A stretch of 64,000 bases of DNA, taken from positions 36,161,249 to 36,225,248 of the forward strand of contig OZ038423.1 in the NCBI GenBank assembly GCA_964036155.1, read 5' to 3'. Below the pieces are notes generated by a model. The model was not told where the DNA came from. It worked only from the letters and a program-made list of their open reading frames with translations, and did not search any database. This DNA comes from Diploscapter coronatus. Taxonomy: Eukaryota > Nematoda > Chromadorea > Rhabditida > Rhabditidae. Of the stretch, positions 1 to 11,600 are shown piece by piece (position 1 is the stretch's first letter; every line of letters starts with the position of its first letter). The position numbers and the translations under genes are program-made.

Positions 1-1177
1 ACAGTCGATTGAACGAAAGAGAAACGTTTTGATCATACAAGATTTAGCCATGAAACAGTTGAAACAGAATTTGGTTAATTTTAGTATGGTTATACAAATT
101 GGCTGAGAAGATGAATAGAATGATAGTAAAGAAATTGGAAAACATAAATTCACATCAACTATATTTTCAGACAATAATAAAATAGCGCAGATTAGCAATA
201 GTTCGTGATTACTCTCATTCAATGATGCTGCATTTGACGGCAAATTCGCAAAAGTATGATCGTGAACATTATGCAAGAAACTAGTTCCCTGATAATTCTC
301 GCTTGAAACATATTCGAGTGCTTGTCTTCAAGCTCCTTAATTCAAAGTGAACCCACACTCAAAATCATAATTTATGCTTTGAAATTTCAAGTTCGAGTTG
401 CAAATTGCCTTTTCACCTTTCAAATTTCAAGGTTTTCAAAAATCGAAAAAATAAAACCGGCTCGAATAATTTTCGAATTTTCGGGCAATTTCTGAGTCAG
501 ACATTTTACATCAACGTCAAGACAAAAATCGGAAACTGTCAACTAATTTCAAAGTTTTTCGATGTTATCGTTCGATGTGAAGAAAAAATCGCAAAACTAT
601 CGACCGTCGTCGATGTTTTTTTTTAATTTTGCAGAAACTTTTAGGTTTTAGCTTTCTCTACTGGGTAAATGGTATTAATGAGAAATTAATGTAAAATTTT
701 TGATAAGAGAAGGAAATAGAGAAGAAAAAAATGGAGAGATAGAGAGTAGTTCCTAATTAGAGGAGATAAGAAGAGAACATTTGAAAAAAGAAATAGTATT
801 TCAAAAGTTAGATAGCTCAGAGAAATAAATAAAAATAACTCGAAATTTAACATCATGATCGCGTGATTTACAGATCGAATTTACATTATGAGGGCGGGTC
901 TTTGTTTGTGGATAGTTCAGTGAACAAGAAAAACTTTGAAAAGAAGGATTTAGAGAAAGAAAAATTAGATATAAAAATACAATGGCTTAATGAGAGAATT
1001 AAAGAAGAAAAGAATACAATTAGAAAAAAAGAACAGATTAGAGATTCAGAAAGAAAAATGAAAATAGAGACCAAGTTTCGTTGAGCTTTAGAGAAGCAGA
1101 ATTTCAGAGAACGAGATTAACGAGAGATTATGTTATTTTGAGAGTTTGCAAAGAAATCGAGCAAACAATCGACGCAC

Positions 1178-1340
1178 CTGTGTTGTCCCTTTGCTTGTGG
1201 CGACAAGGCGCAAAACCGGCTCGGATACGGCACTCGGCCAACTGTGAATAAGTCCGTTCACAGGCAGGCTGGACACGCTCTCGAATGCCCGGAATGACGG
1301 TCACTTGCCAGCTGACGTTCCAACCGTTCTGTTCAATGAT
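1178..1340 (-). CDS. Internal exon of an unidentified gene, cut by the left window edge
   Basis: A single minus-strand exon of 163 nt with a good acceptor (ATTTTTCAG at 1341-1349) and a donor (GTGCG at 1173-1177). It reads IIEQNGWNVSWQ, then VTVIPGIRERVQ, then PACERTYSQLAECRIRAG, then FAPCRHKQRDNT and ends in phase 1. Codon use is GC-rich at the third position, like the neighbouring housekeeping genes, and there are three cysteines in the second half. No further exon is convincing between the left edge and 1177, so the rest of the gene probably lies outside the window and 1-1177 would be intron. Upstream, a possible 9-nt micro-exon (GCACATCAG, 2312-2320) sits between a TTTTTGTGCAG acceptor and a GTATG donor and would join in phase 0. 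I do not recognise the protein. The exon is likely real; the micro-exon is weak. Confidence 0.5.
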
Positions 1341-2649
1341 CTGAAAAATGAGTAATCCTGGATTTAGAGGGGATTACGAATAAATGAAGTTAACTTCATA
1401 AGTTCCTGGTTATCATTGCAGGACATTTCGAATGATATTTTGAACTTTAAAATCTCCATAAATGCGTATAAAATTTTAGAAGCCATATCTGATTTTCCTC
1501 AACGATTTTTTTTTGGATATACGAATTATCAGACCTTGCTCAAATCTTCGAAGTCATTTTCTCACGATCTAAAAACTCAAATAAGAGTCGATCTTCATGA
1601 AAAACCATGAGAAAGCAAGAAAAGCACTATCAAAGATCCGAACAAAGCTAATATATTCGTAAGATCGTACTTGAAATCTGAAATGAACAGAAAATAAACA
1701 ATTCACAAATCACGATATCGAATGTTAGGCATCAAACTTCAAATTAGTATTTTCTCATTTTCAGTTTCACAGATTTTATTCTTAAAAATTTAAGATTTTG
1801 GCGAGAAAAATAAAAAAAAAACGATAAAATGGAATTCTTGACATACTGACAACAGTACTAAATGTTCGTAAAGATGAATTTTTGGCAAATTAAAAACATT
1901 CCGGCAGTTCTAAGATCCTATGGTTTAACATAGGTTATTTATAATTTTCCAAAAATTTTCAAGTAAAAACGATGATACATTGCAATATATTCTAATTTGA
2001 AAAAAAACGGAAAACTCACTTTTAACTCGATTTCCACTTGTGATAAGTTAAAATTTGGCATTGATGAAGAGTAAATAGGTCAATTAAAAGTGATGAAACA
2101 ATGTTATTGAAAAATGACTAAGGCCGAAAATTTTCATTATTTCAGCACTTTCAAAACTTGGTCCACTGTAGTTTCCATTCTTTTTTCTTTTTCCATGCTA
2201 TTTTCCGAAAGAAGTGGGAACTACAAGGGGCCTCAAAAGTTTATACCAATAAAATAAGATCAAAGAAATTTCCCAATCATAATGAAAAAGATCAACTTTG
2301 AAACAACATACCTGATGTGCCTGCACAAAAATAAGAATAAATCGATAAAATATTACAAACAACCACTGATAAATATGAAATAAGTGCAGGGAAGAAATCT
2401 TATCCTATTTATAGGTAAAAATGCCTGATGCCCAAAAAATTTTAGGGCTATACAAATTCAGAATTTTGTTCGGTTCTTATCCGATTTTACTTGATCTATA
2501 GAAATTATAAGAATTTAACAAATCTATTTCATTTTTGTCACAAAAGTTCTTTCAAACTAAATGATCTCATCAAAATTCGTTATTTGCCAAGAAAATACTG
2601 AATATTGCATAGTTCCTTTACGAGTAGATTTGGCCACCTTTGCATGTTT
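1341..2649. other. Non-coding stretch between the left-edge exon and the sin-3 stop
   Basis: AT-rich sequence with no convincing exon apart from the micro-exon candidate at 2312-2320. It should hold the sin-3 3' untranslated region (directly below 2650) and either an intron or the 5' part of the left-edge gene. Confidence 0.5.
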
Positions 2650-5600
2650 CTATGTCTTCCTGGTGTAGACCAAATATGACAGCCATGGGAAGTTGGGATG
2701 CTTGAATCTGCTGGCGGTGGAATTCTCGCTCAGCAGCGCGCACTTGCCCTTCTCGCGACGCAGTAGCTTTGCCCGTTCGTGACGACGCAGGAACGCAGCT
2801 TTTTGGAGTTCCAGCTGAAAGTATTCTCAATTTTTATAGACGTAATGAAACAAGCAATTTGGTCTATTTTCATGAAAATAATAGCAATCACTCGAAATAT
2901 AAAAGCATAAATGAAGCATTTTCAGAAATTTGAACTTTCAGCTAAAATTATTCGAATCTATGAAATCTGTTAGAGAAACAATCATCAATACCAGAGCTGA
3001 GATGAAGTTTCGACTTCGAATTTTAAGATTTCAACTTCGTCTCAGCTCTGATCAATACGATCAAATTTCAACGCGTTATATAAAACATTTGAAACGCGAC
3101 TTAATGATTTCTCGGAAATTACAAATTTTTGGCTGAACATGTTTTGGTATCAAACTGAAATGTGAATCGGATAGCGAGTTTTCATCAAATTATACCGAAA
3201 TTTGAGGCATGCATACAAAACAAAGTTTTAACCTTCAAATGCTTATCAGTTAACAAATTTTCAAATTAGAAAATCTTACCCTTTTACTCTGGTCGATTTT
3301 CCTTTTTTTGATGAGGCCTTCAACCGTGCCGCCGATCATTTTCGCCTTCCCGGAAGCAATCTGATATTTGCAGTCGAAAGTCGCGAAATCGTCCTGAGAA
3401 AAATGACATAAGTTTCAGGAAATAGTCAATTTCTTTAAATCGAATGATAAATTTATTGCTATGTCTCTGTAATCAAATAGTTTTATATCCGTTTAAAAAT
3501 CGTAATTTTATTAAATTTACCTGACTGAATCCCTTGGTCTTGCGCAATCTAACATTCCGTTTCAGGAAGCATTTGGTGGCTGCTGAAAATTCACTTTTTG
3601 CGCTTTTTAATTCAACAGATTTTGATCTTCAGTGTCCGTATTCGTAAGCGCATTGAAGAGGCTCCGATGCGTTTATGAATGCGGGCACAGATTGCTTAAT
3701 TCGAGTTTTTCGGTAATAAATGAAAGGTTGGAAACTTATCAAAATATCTTCTAAGGAACATAAAAACTATCTTACGTCGTTTAGTACCGGTCTCCTTTTT
3801 AGCGTCACTCTTGGCGTCTTCCTTCCCGTCCTTTACAGCCTCGTCAGACTCACCCAATTGCTCGCCAGATGTCTCCTCAGTCATTTCCGAGTCTTTGTCT
3901 TTGTCGACTGCATTCGTAGAGGGAGGGTCGTCGATCTGAAATTCATCTTCAGGCTTGACAACACTTTAACCGCAAAAATTTATCCCCATTATTGATACTA
4001 ATGCAAAGCTGACTGGGGTAATTCACCGCATAAGGGATATTTGCGGTGGAAAACGTCCCAACGTCTGTTCATCTTTTCATTTGTTGAGAAAAGTACAAAT
4101 TTCTCAAATTCGTTTCAATTTTTAGCGAAAATGAAAAGTAACAGTCATATAGTCCATTGGTCGAACATGTAAACAAAATGAAAGCACCAAAATAATCATG
4201 TTTACAAAGAAAAGTTATGCTTCAAAGGAAAATAAAATATCTTTAAATATAGCAATATGATGAGAGAACGAATTTTCATTCTTCATAATAAACGTTAAGA
4301 AAGTTTTCAACTTAGCAAAAGGCTCTTTTCAGAATTTTCCTTGATACGCTTCAAAAGAGCATTAAACATCTTCAGGAAGGGAGCCGTTTATTGAACTCGT
4401 CAATATATTCATTCAATTTTTCAAAATTGTGATTTTTGAAAAAAAAATTCCTCACCTCAGTTTCAGTATCGACCAACTCGACCGTGACAATAGGTTTCTC
4501 TTCATTAATCACATAGACCAAGAAGCAGTTCTTACAGTTCAACTTCGTCTCGGAAACCTGCTTGTATTCCGCTTCAATCCTGAAAAATCCATGCTTCAGA
4601 AAACTAGTAGATATCTAAGTCTAGAAGAGTTTGATATAAACAAATCAGGTCCTAAATCGCCGAAAGGTAATATCGGAAAAATAAGAAGAAACGATAAGTT
4701 TTTGCCAAATTTCTTTAAAAATGGCCTATTGAGAAATGATTGCTATAGAACATTTCATATGCGTTTCAAAATTTTCAAGATATCAATGTGTATCTGTGAT
4801 TGTGAATATGTCCTGGAATGAAAAGTCAACTCACGCATTTTTCCGATCGCTTCTGTCGTAGACTGATGGAGGTTTCTCCATGCGGAACTTGTCGTACTGC
4901 TTCAGAGTTTCGAAACAGTCTAGAAAGTTACATTTTTAAGGAGATATTTTTATTTAACTTTCTCAATTTGCTAAATCGAAAAAAAATCTAATTTACCTGC
5001 ATCATTTGCTAGGGATACAAGTGATTTGGCGATGAGAGCGATCAATTTGTCCATCGTGAAGACAACGTAGCCATCCACTGGGAATTTCATTCTGAAAAAT
5101 AAAAATTTTAAAAATGGTTTGAAAGTGAAAAATGTAAGTTTCATGGCATAGTAATAAAATGAAAAAGAAGAAGTCTGTAATTTGTATGATGGTTAGTTTC
5201 CAATTCAAATCGTTGAATATCTTGGATAATTTAAAATATTGATTGTATGTTTCAAAAAATCGGTAAAAACGAACTAAAAGCAGTAGACACTGGATTTGAT
5301 GCTTCCACAACAATTTCATAAAATAATGACCTGATATTGTCCTCGAATTGCGACAGCTCGATGGACGAATCGAGCAGGTTCTTGATCTCGTTCAGCACTT
5401 CCTGGTACAGGCTCGTTGGATCGCGGACTGGGGGCTTAAATTTAAAAATATAATAATATTTTTCTATTCCTCTTGAAATGTTTCAGCATTATCTCATATT
5501 CTTTTACAAACTTCCCGTAATTAGTCGCTTTTTTCTGTTTGTTTCCATATAGAGTAAAAACTTGTAAAAATGTATCGGAAATTAAATGTTTCAATTTTTC

Positions 5601-8600
5601 TTATTAGACTCTTGAATCGTTTGAAAACCAGTTCGTAGAGAAGAATTTTCATAACGATAAACTAATGCAGAATAAAATTTGCCTTGATAATCCTAAGCCC
5701 ATTATTCGCATCGCTGGCGATCATCTCGTCGCCCTGAATGCCTTTTCCGTGCTTTTTGTAGAGTTCCGCCTGTTTTTCGCGAATCAGCAATTCCTCCTGA
5801 AACTTTTTATCTTTGAATTGTTGAAACGGATATTTCTTTGAAATTTCAGGTAGTTAAGAAAAGGAACTTTCTAATCTAAATAACGTATAAAATAAATCAT
5901 GAATTTTAGTAAGTAATTAGCGGATGATGAAAGGAGAGGAGGGAGAGTAAGGAAAAATAGTATTAGCCAGAGAAAGTTTCATTCGCTACCTTAGTAACAA
6001 CCTAGATGAGAAATGGGAACGTCGATTGGCAATCGAATTTGGCAAATGGATTATAACAATTTTGAAGTTTATAAAAATCGAAAAAAAAACTTGTTAAGAA
6101 AAAAAGGCTCACCTTGTACTCCCTGATCATGACGGCGTGTTTGGCTTTAATTCTGCCCAATCGCTCACAAATGAACTGATGCAGACGGAAGAAAAGGAAC
6201 AAGTTGTTGCCTCCGTAGATCAGACGATAGCCCGAAGTGCCTGGCTTCAGATCGCTGAAAATATGAATTTGTTTTGAAAATCGAGAAACTTCATGAATTT
6301 TGTAGGGTTCAAAAGTCTTCTATAAACAAGGTTCAAATTGATGACTCGTTAATCTGACATACTCATATCGAAAATTTAAAAAATTAAATTAAAAATTTCG
6401 ACTTACACGGTATGATTCGTCCACTCATTGGGCGTCTCTTCCTCGTCGTCGCTCATTGGTTCCTCCCTTACACCGAACCAGTCACGCATGTATCTGCAAA
6501 AGTGACGTATGTTTCAACATAACAATAACATAAATTGAAATCAGAAACAACTAGCAAGTTTTGGTTTGTTAACTAGAGACCGCCAGCCATTTTGCCAAAT
6601 TCGCTCTGGCACTATGTTTTCTACATTTTTCAGAGGCTGAGGTGCCCCTCTAAACATCCCCACCGAAAAAACCGCGAAAAAATACGTCACTGATTAAAAA
6701 ATTGATAAAATTTAACGCGAAAAATCGGAAAAATCGCTCCTTTTCGTGGACAAGGGAAAGGGGCGTGGTTTATCTGCAAAAGACACTATGCCGCTCGTTC
6801 CCCCCTTTCTTTCTCTGCCTTTGGGGATCTTTTTCTCTGCACTCTCTTTCATTTCAGCATTGGCTTCTTTTATATTTTCGCGGATTATCAGGATCTCAGC
6901 TCGGCGCCGCAGGATTTTTCTGATTTTTTCACTGAAGATAGACAATTGACCAACTAATCAAAATATCAAATAAAAACACATGTGCCTTTAAAAATATGAC
7001 TAGGGCAATCCAAATTAGTAAAGACAAAAAAATGGTCATTTTGAAATTAATTTTAAAAATATTTTCTGATAAAATTTCGTTTTTTTCTTTTGAATAACAT
7101 AATTAGGGAGTATCAAATTTTATTTTAGTCAAGTTTTCAGACGATTTTACCGATCCTTTGTCAAGATACAGTACCCCAAAGGCGAGCATCTATTATTGCC
7201 TCGGGAAAAGTTGCGGGTACTAGAATTTTTCTAATTTTTACATATGTTGTACATTTCAACTAGATGTACCGATTCATCAAAAAAAATTAAATGTGCCTTT
7301 TTTATAACTCGAAATATTAGCATTTTCGTAATTTGGTGTGCATTTGACGCGCATTTGCGGACTTCTTTCGCACCCGATCAATAAATCGATATCACCACGT
7401 GAAAGAGCGGTATCGAATTGTATAGTAGGTACCGATCAATTATTAAAAATAAAAGTAAAACAAAAAATATTTGCGATAATCGAAAGGGCTATCAACTATG
7501 GACACTTTTGAATCCAGTGAAAGGGGCGGGGCTTGGCGGTCCCTATTGTTAACCCAACTTTCTTTCCGATATTAAAATGCATTAAAGAAATCATAAGGTA
7601 AATGAACTCAAGGGCATGTAGTGGTTTATTTTTCATACCTCCCAACATCTCAAAATAACGAAAAAAGTAATTTGATGATTCCAAGTTTTTGAATAAATCT
7701 TTCGAACTTTGATGAAGTTGCATTAATGCGGTTTAGTGACAAAAATAATAAATTTATGCCTATCTAGAAATATTTTTAATTGCAAATAGTTTCCTACTTT
7801 CTCATGATGCGTTTGACGATGCGCTTCTCATCCTTCTGAATGTTGGCCTGTCGTTTGATGTAGTGGATGATGAGGTCCGACGCGTCATCGAGAATCGACC
7901 TATCCTCGGGGTACTTCAGAATCAGATGCGGTCCCACGTCTTCGCACTGACCGTCGATGCTTCTGAAATTGAAGATGTCACATTTTCTCGAGAAAAAAGG
8001 CTAATTCTTCTTTTTCGTAATAAGTAAAGTGTGAAATGGGTGTTTGCAAAAGGACTTCAAGTGAAAAGAGAGCCGAATCATGCTCATCGTTTGTCGAAAA
8101 TTAAAAATGTTTCAAGAAATGATAATAAATCTTCTATGGAGGGTATTTTCGATTCTAACATGATGTTTAATAACTTGAATGACGAAATTTTATAGAAAAA
8201 TACAAAAATATCTCACTTTTGCTGCCTTTCATCGAACAGTGTCTCAACGTGGTGCAGCAGAGTCTTTGTTTTGAGCCACTTTGCATCGCTGTTCCTGAGG
8301 GAAGTCGTCTGATGATCCAATGAACGAATGTAGTTTTTCTCGTTCTGTTCACGCCACACCCTGGAAAATTCCAAAGATCTATGTAAACTGAAATTTTAGA
8401 CAATTTTATATTATCGCTATGAAAACCTCACCTTACAAAATTCTAAAGCGTAAAGATTTGTTTTTTAAAAGAAATCTATTCTCAATTTGTCAATGCTCCA
8501 TAACAAGATTCAGAATTATAGTCCATTTTTGAAGTATATTTCTATCAAAATAACGTATTTAAAAATGTCTTATATTTCGGAGTGAAAATATTTAATCGGT

Positions 8601-11600
8601 AAATAATAATCTTAAAAATGGCCTTACTTATTCATATAGCACTGCATGTCCCTCCACTCGTTCTCCTTCTCCTTGAGTCTGTCGACGACCCTGTCGACAC
8701 AGGCCGCGGGCTTCTTCCTCAGCATTTCCACGTACTTTGGCAGTTGCTCGCCGAACACTCGCTTCAGCGCCTTCGTCATCAGAATCCCCGACGACGCGCC
8801 CAGCTTATCGTCCAGTCTGAATATTTTATCTTTTGTTCGGCTTAGTTCATAGTTGGCGGGCTTTTTTTTCGGAAAATAGTACGACCCAGGCATAAAGTCC
8901 ACAAGCCGCGTCAACTATCAACTAAGTCTTTTATTCGAATGAATTTCGTCGTTAAACTAAAGATGATTATCAGAGAAAAATATCAAGGGGTTTGTTGAAA
9001 CATATTTTTGATATTTTTAAAATCTATTTTTCATTAAAATAAATAGTGCTACTATCTCGTTGTTAACTGATTAGTGGGAAGTTTACTACATTAATATGAA
9101 GCGTTTTTGAAACATAACCGAAGTTTTCTCTTCAATTTATCTGAAATGGTTTACTTGAACGAGGCCTGCTCGACAGCGCTCATCGTAGAGACCATTCTGC
9201 GGACTTTTTCCAAAGCTTCGATCGCGTACTTGTTGATTTCGATTAGGATGTCCAGCTGAAAAAATATATAATAAAGTCGCACAATATTTGAGTGCGTTTC
9301 AGAGACTATTCAAAATAGGGAAAAATTCCAAGAGAGATTGTCTGGCGAACTATGGCAATTTAAAAATTCGCATATTTACCTCAAAGCGTTCGTCCTCGGT
9401 CCTGTAGAGGAACTCTTCGTAGGCCGTTTTCTTGGACGAAACACTCGACGAATCCTCCGACGCCCACGACGGAAAAGAGGCCCACGTGTCGTTGAGAACC
9501 TAGAATTTTTATATTGTCGATTTTATTTTGAATAAGTCCAGCAATCTAGCAAAGTATTCAAAATTCGTCAATATCTTCTAATTATTTTAAAACACCAAAT
9601 CCAATTTTTAATGAAAATTTATCATGATTTTAACTATATCCTTCAAGTCCAACAGCTCCTTTTAACTCTTCTAATTATCTAATCATCCTAAAACTTATTA
9701 AATCAATTTGTTCGAATGTAGAAATTTTAAGCTAGATAAGTGATGCAGCAGTAAGTAGGAGTTCCAATATTTAACCTCTCGTTTTTGTTCAAGTAGCCAA
9801 TATTCTTGAAATATATTCGAAGAGTTACCTCATTGCAAAGTTTCGTTCTGCCAGAACATAGCGGAAGCGAGCCGGCGTCATCGGCGATTTTTCTGGAAAT
9901 GTAGGTTTCAACTATTTTAGATTTCCTAAAAATAATTCGAGAGATAGTAGTAGCTCAATAGCAATAGTTAAATCTTTTCAACAAACTATCGAGAATAAAA
10001 TAAGTGAAATGAAGTCACCAGATATCATATGTTTCAAGAGTTAGCTATTTTCTGGCAAAATCGTAAAAATTCAGTATTTTAGCTCGCGAAAGAGCATCAA
10101 GAAAATATTGAGTGAAAAGTTCGAAAGATAGGCTAGTCGGAAATATTGCGACGTCTCGACAAATAAGTTCAAATTGCCCAAAAGACATTATAAAACCCTG
10201 CTCACCGATAGCTAACCCCCAGCAGCCTGCAAGTGGCGTAGTCGATTTGCTGTGCCTGTTCCGCCTCGGCGGCAGTCGGTCGCTTCTCCTCCGGCTCCTC
10301 GTTCTCCCCGAGCAACTCGCGAATCTCGTTCATCAGCTCCTTTCGGCCTTCTGCAAAAATGAACATATCAAAATTGAATAGGCTTTCCGAAAAATGCTAT
10401 AGCTTCTTGAAATCGGACTAGATAATATGACTTGGTCTCACTCTCAAAATGATTCTAATCAATAAGATTTTCGGTTTCTACACCTTCATTGCCTTTGGAA
10501 AATTGATATACTTGAGATTAAATTTTGTGACATTTTTCAGTTCTTTTCGTAAACGACGCGCTGATAAGGTTACTAGTGTCTTCAAACTTTCCGATATTTT
10601 ATAAATCTGTGCAACCTACTCAAAACGGGTCGGAGCATTTTGAGGAATTCATTCGACGTAGCGATGCCGTTCGAGTACAAATTCATTAGCCTCAACACGA
10701 CGTTCAGTTCTTGAGGGTCGAGTTGTGTTTTCATCTGAAAAAATAGAATTTTTGAAGAGAAATACAAAAAAGAAATTTAGGCCAGGGCTGATTCTAATAA
10801 ATTTAATACAGCAAAAAAGACAAAAATTATTAAAATGAGCTTATAAAAATTAGAATCTTTGAAGAACAAGAAAAAAGTGGGTACTTTAAAAATCAAATTA
10901 AAAAATGAAGCATACCCTCTCATAGAGTGACAGCTCCTTGATGGACATCTTGGCGATCACCTCGCCGAAATGCTGCTCTTTCTTCCAACGACGTTTTGCG
11001 TTGAAGAGGGGGCCCTGGAATTGTCAAAATTTACCCATTTTTTAAATACATTTTAAGGAAATAATAAAACTGCATCGACAAGTAGACGCTAATTTTAATA
11101 GTTATGTACGCATTCAAAATGTTCGTTTAAAATAGAAGAGACAAGTTTCAGGCACGTTTCATAAAATGATGACGTAGCTAATCTATTCGAAAAGTGATGA
11201 TATTTCGAAACTGTTCAATTTATACATTTACAAATCCTACCTGTTCATCTCCATGCGCAGTGCGTCTTTTGCGTTTCTTTTTGCCCTCTTCAGGTTTCTT
11301 CCCTTCCTGGTCCGTCTCCCGCTCTTCTTCTTCGTCCTCTTGGTCTTCTAAAACTCATTTTGGACTAAATTTGAAGGTTTTGTTTCTACCAGAATCCTCC
11401 TCCATTCCCTCCTCTTCATCGCCTTCATCTTCGTAGTTGAAGCATTCCAACTGAAAAAATATTTGATAAGTTTCAATTTGAGGTAAAGTTAGTGCAAGAT
11501 TTGTGACGAGTATTGGAACGGCTTTCACTAAACCAAAATATCGTCGGAATAATTTTTAAATTCTTGTGGCAAATGTTGAAAGAATAAAAATAGGTTTCAC

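Noticed and set aside
863..1084. Lys/Glu-rich open frame on the plus strand
   Set aside because: It is purine-rich sequence with no splice context and low complexity; it looks like chance openness in AG-rich DNA.
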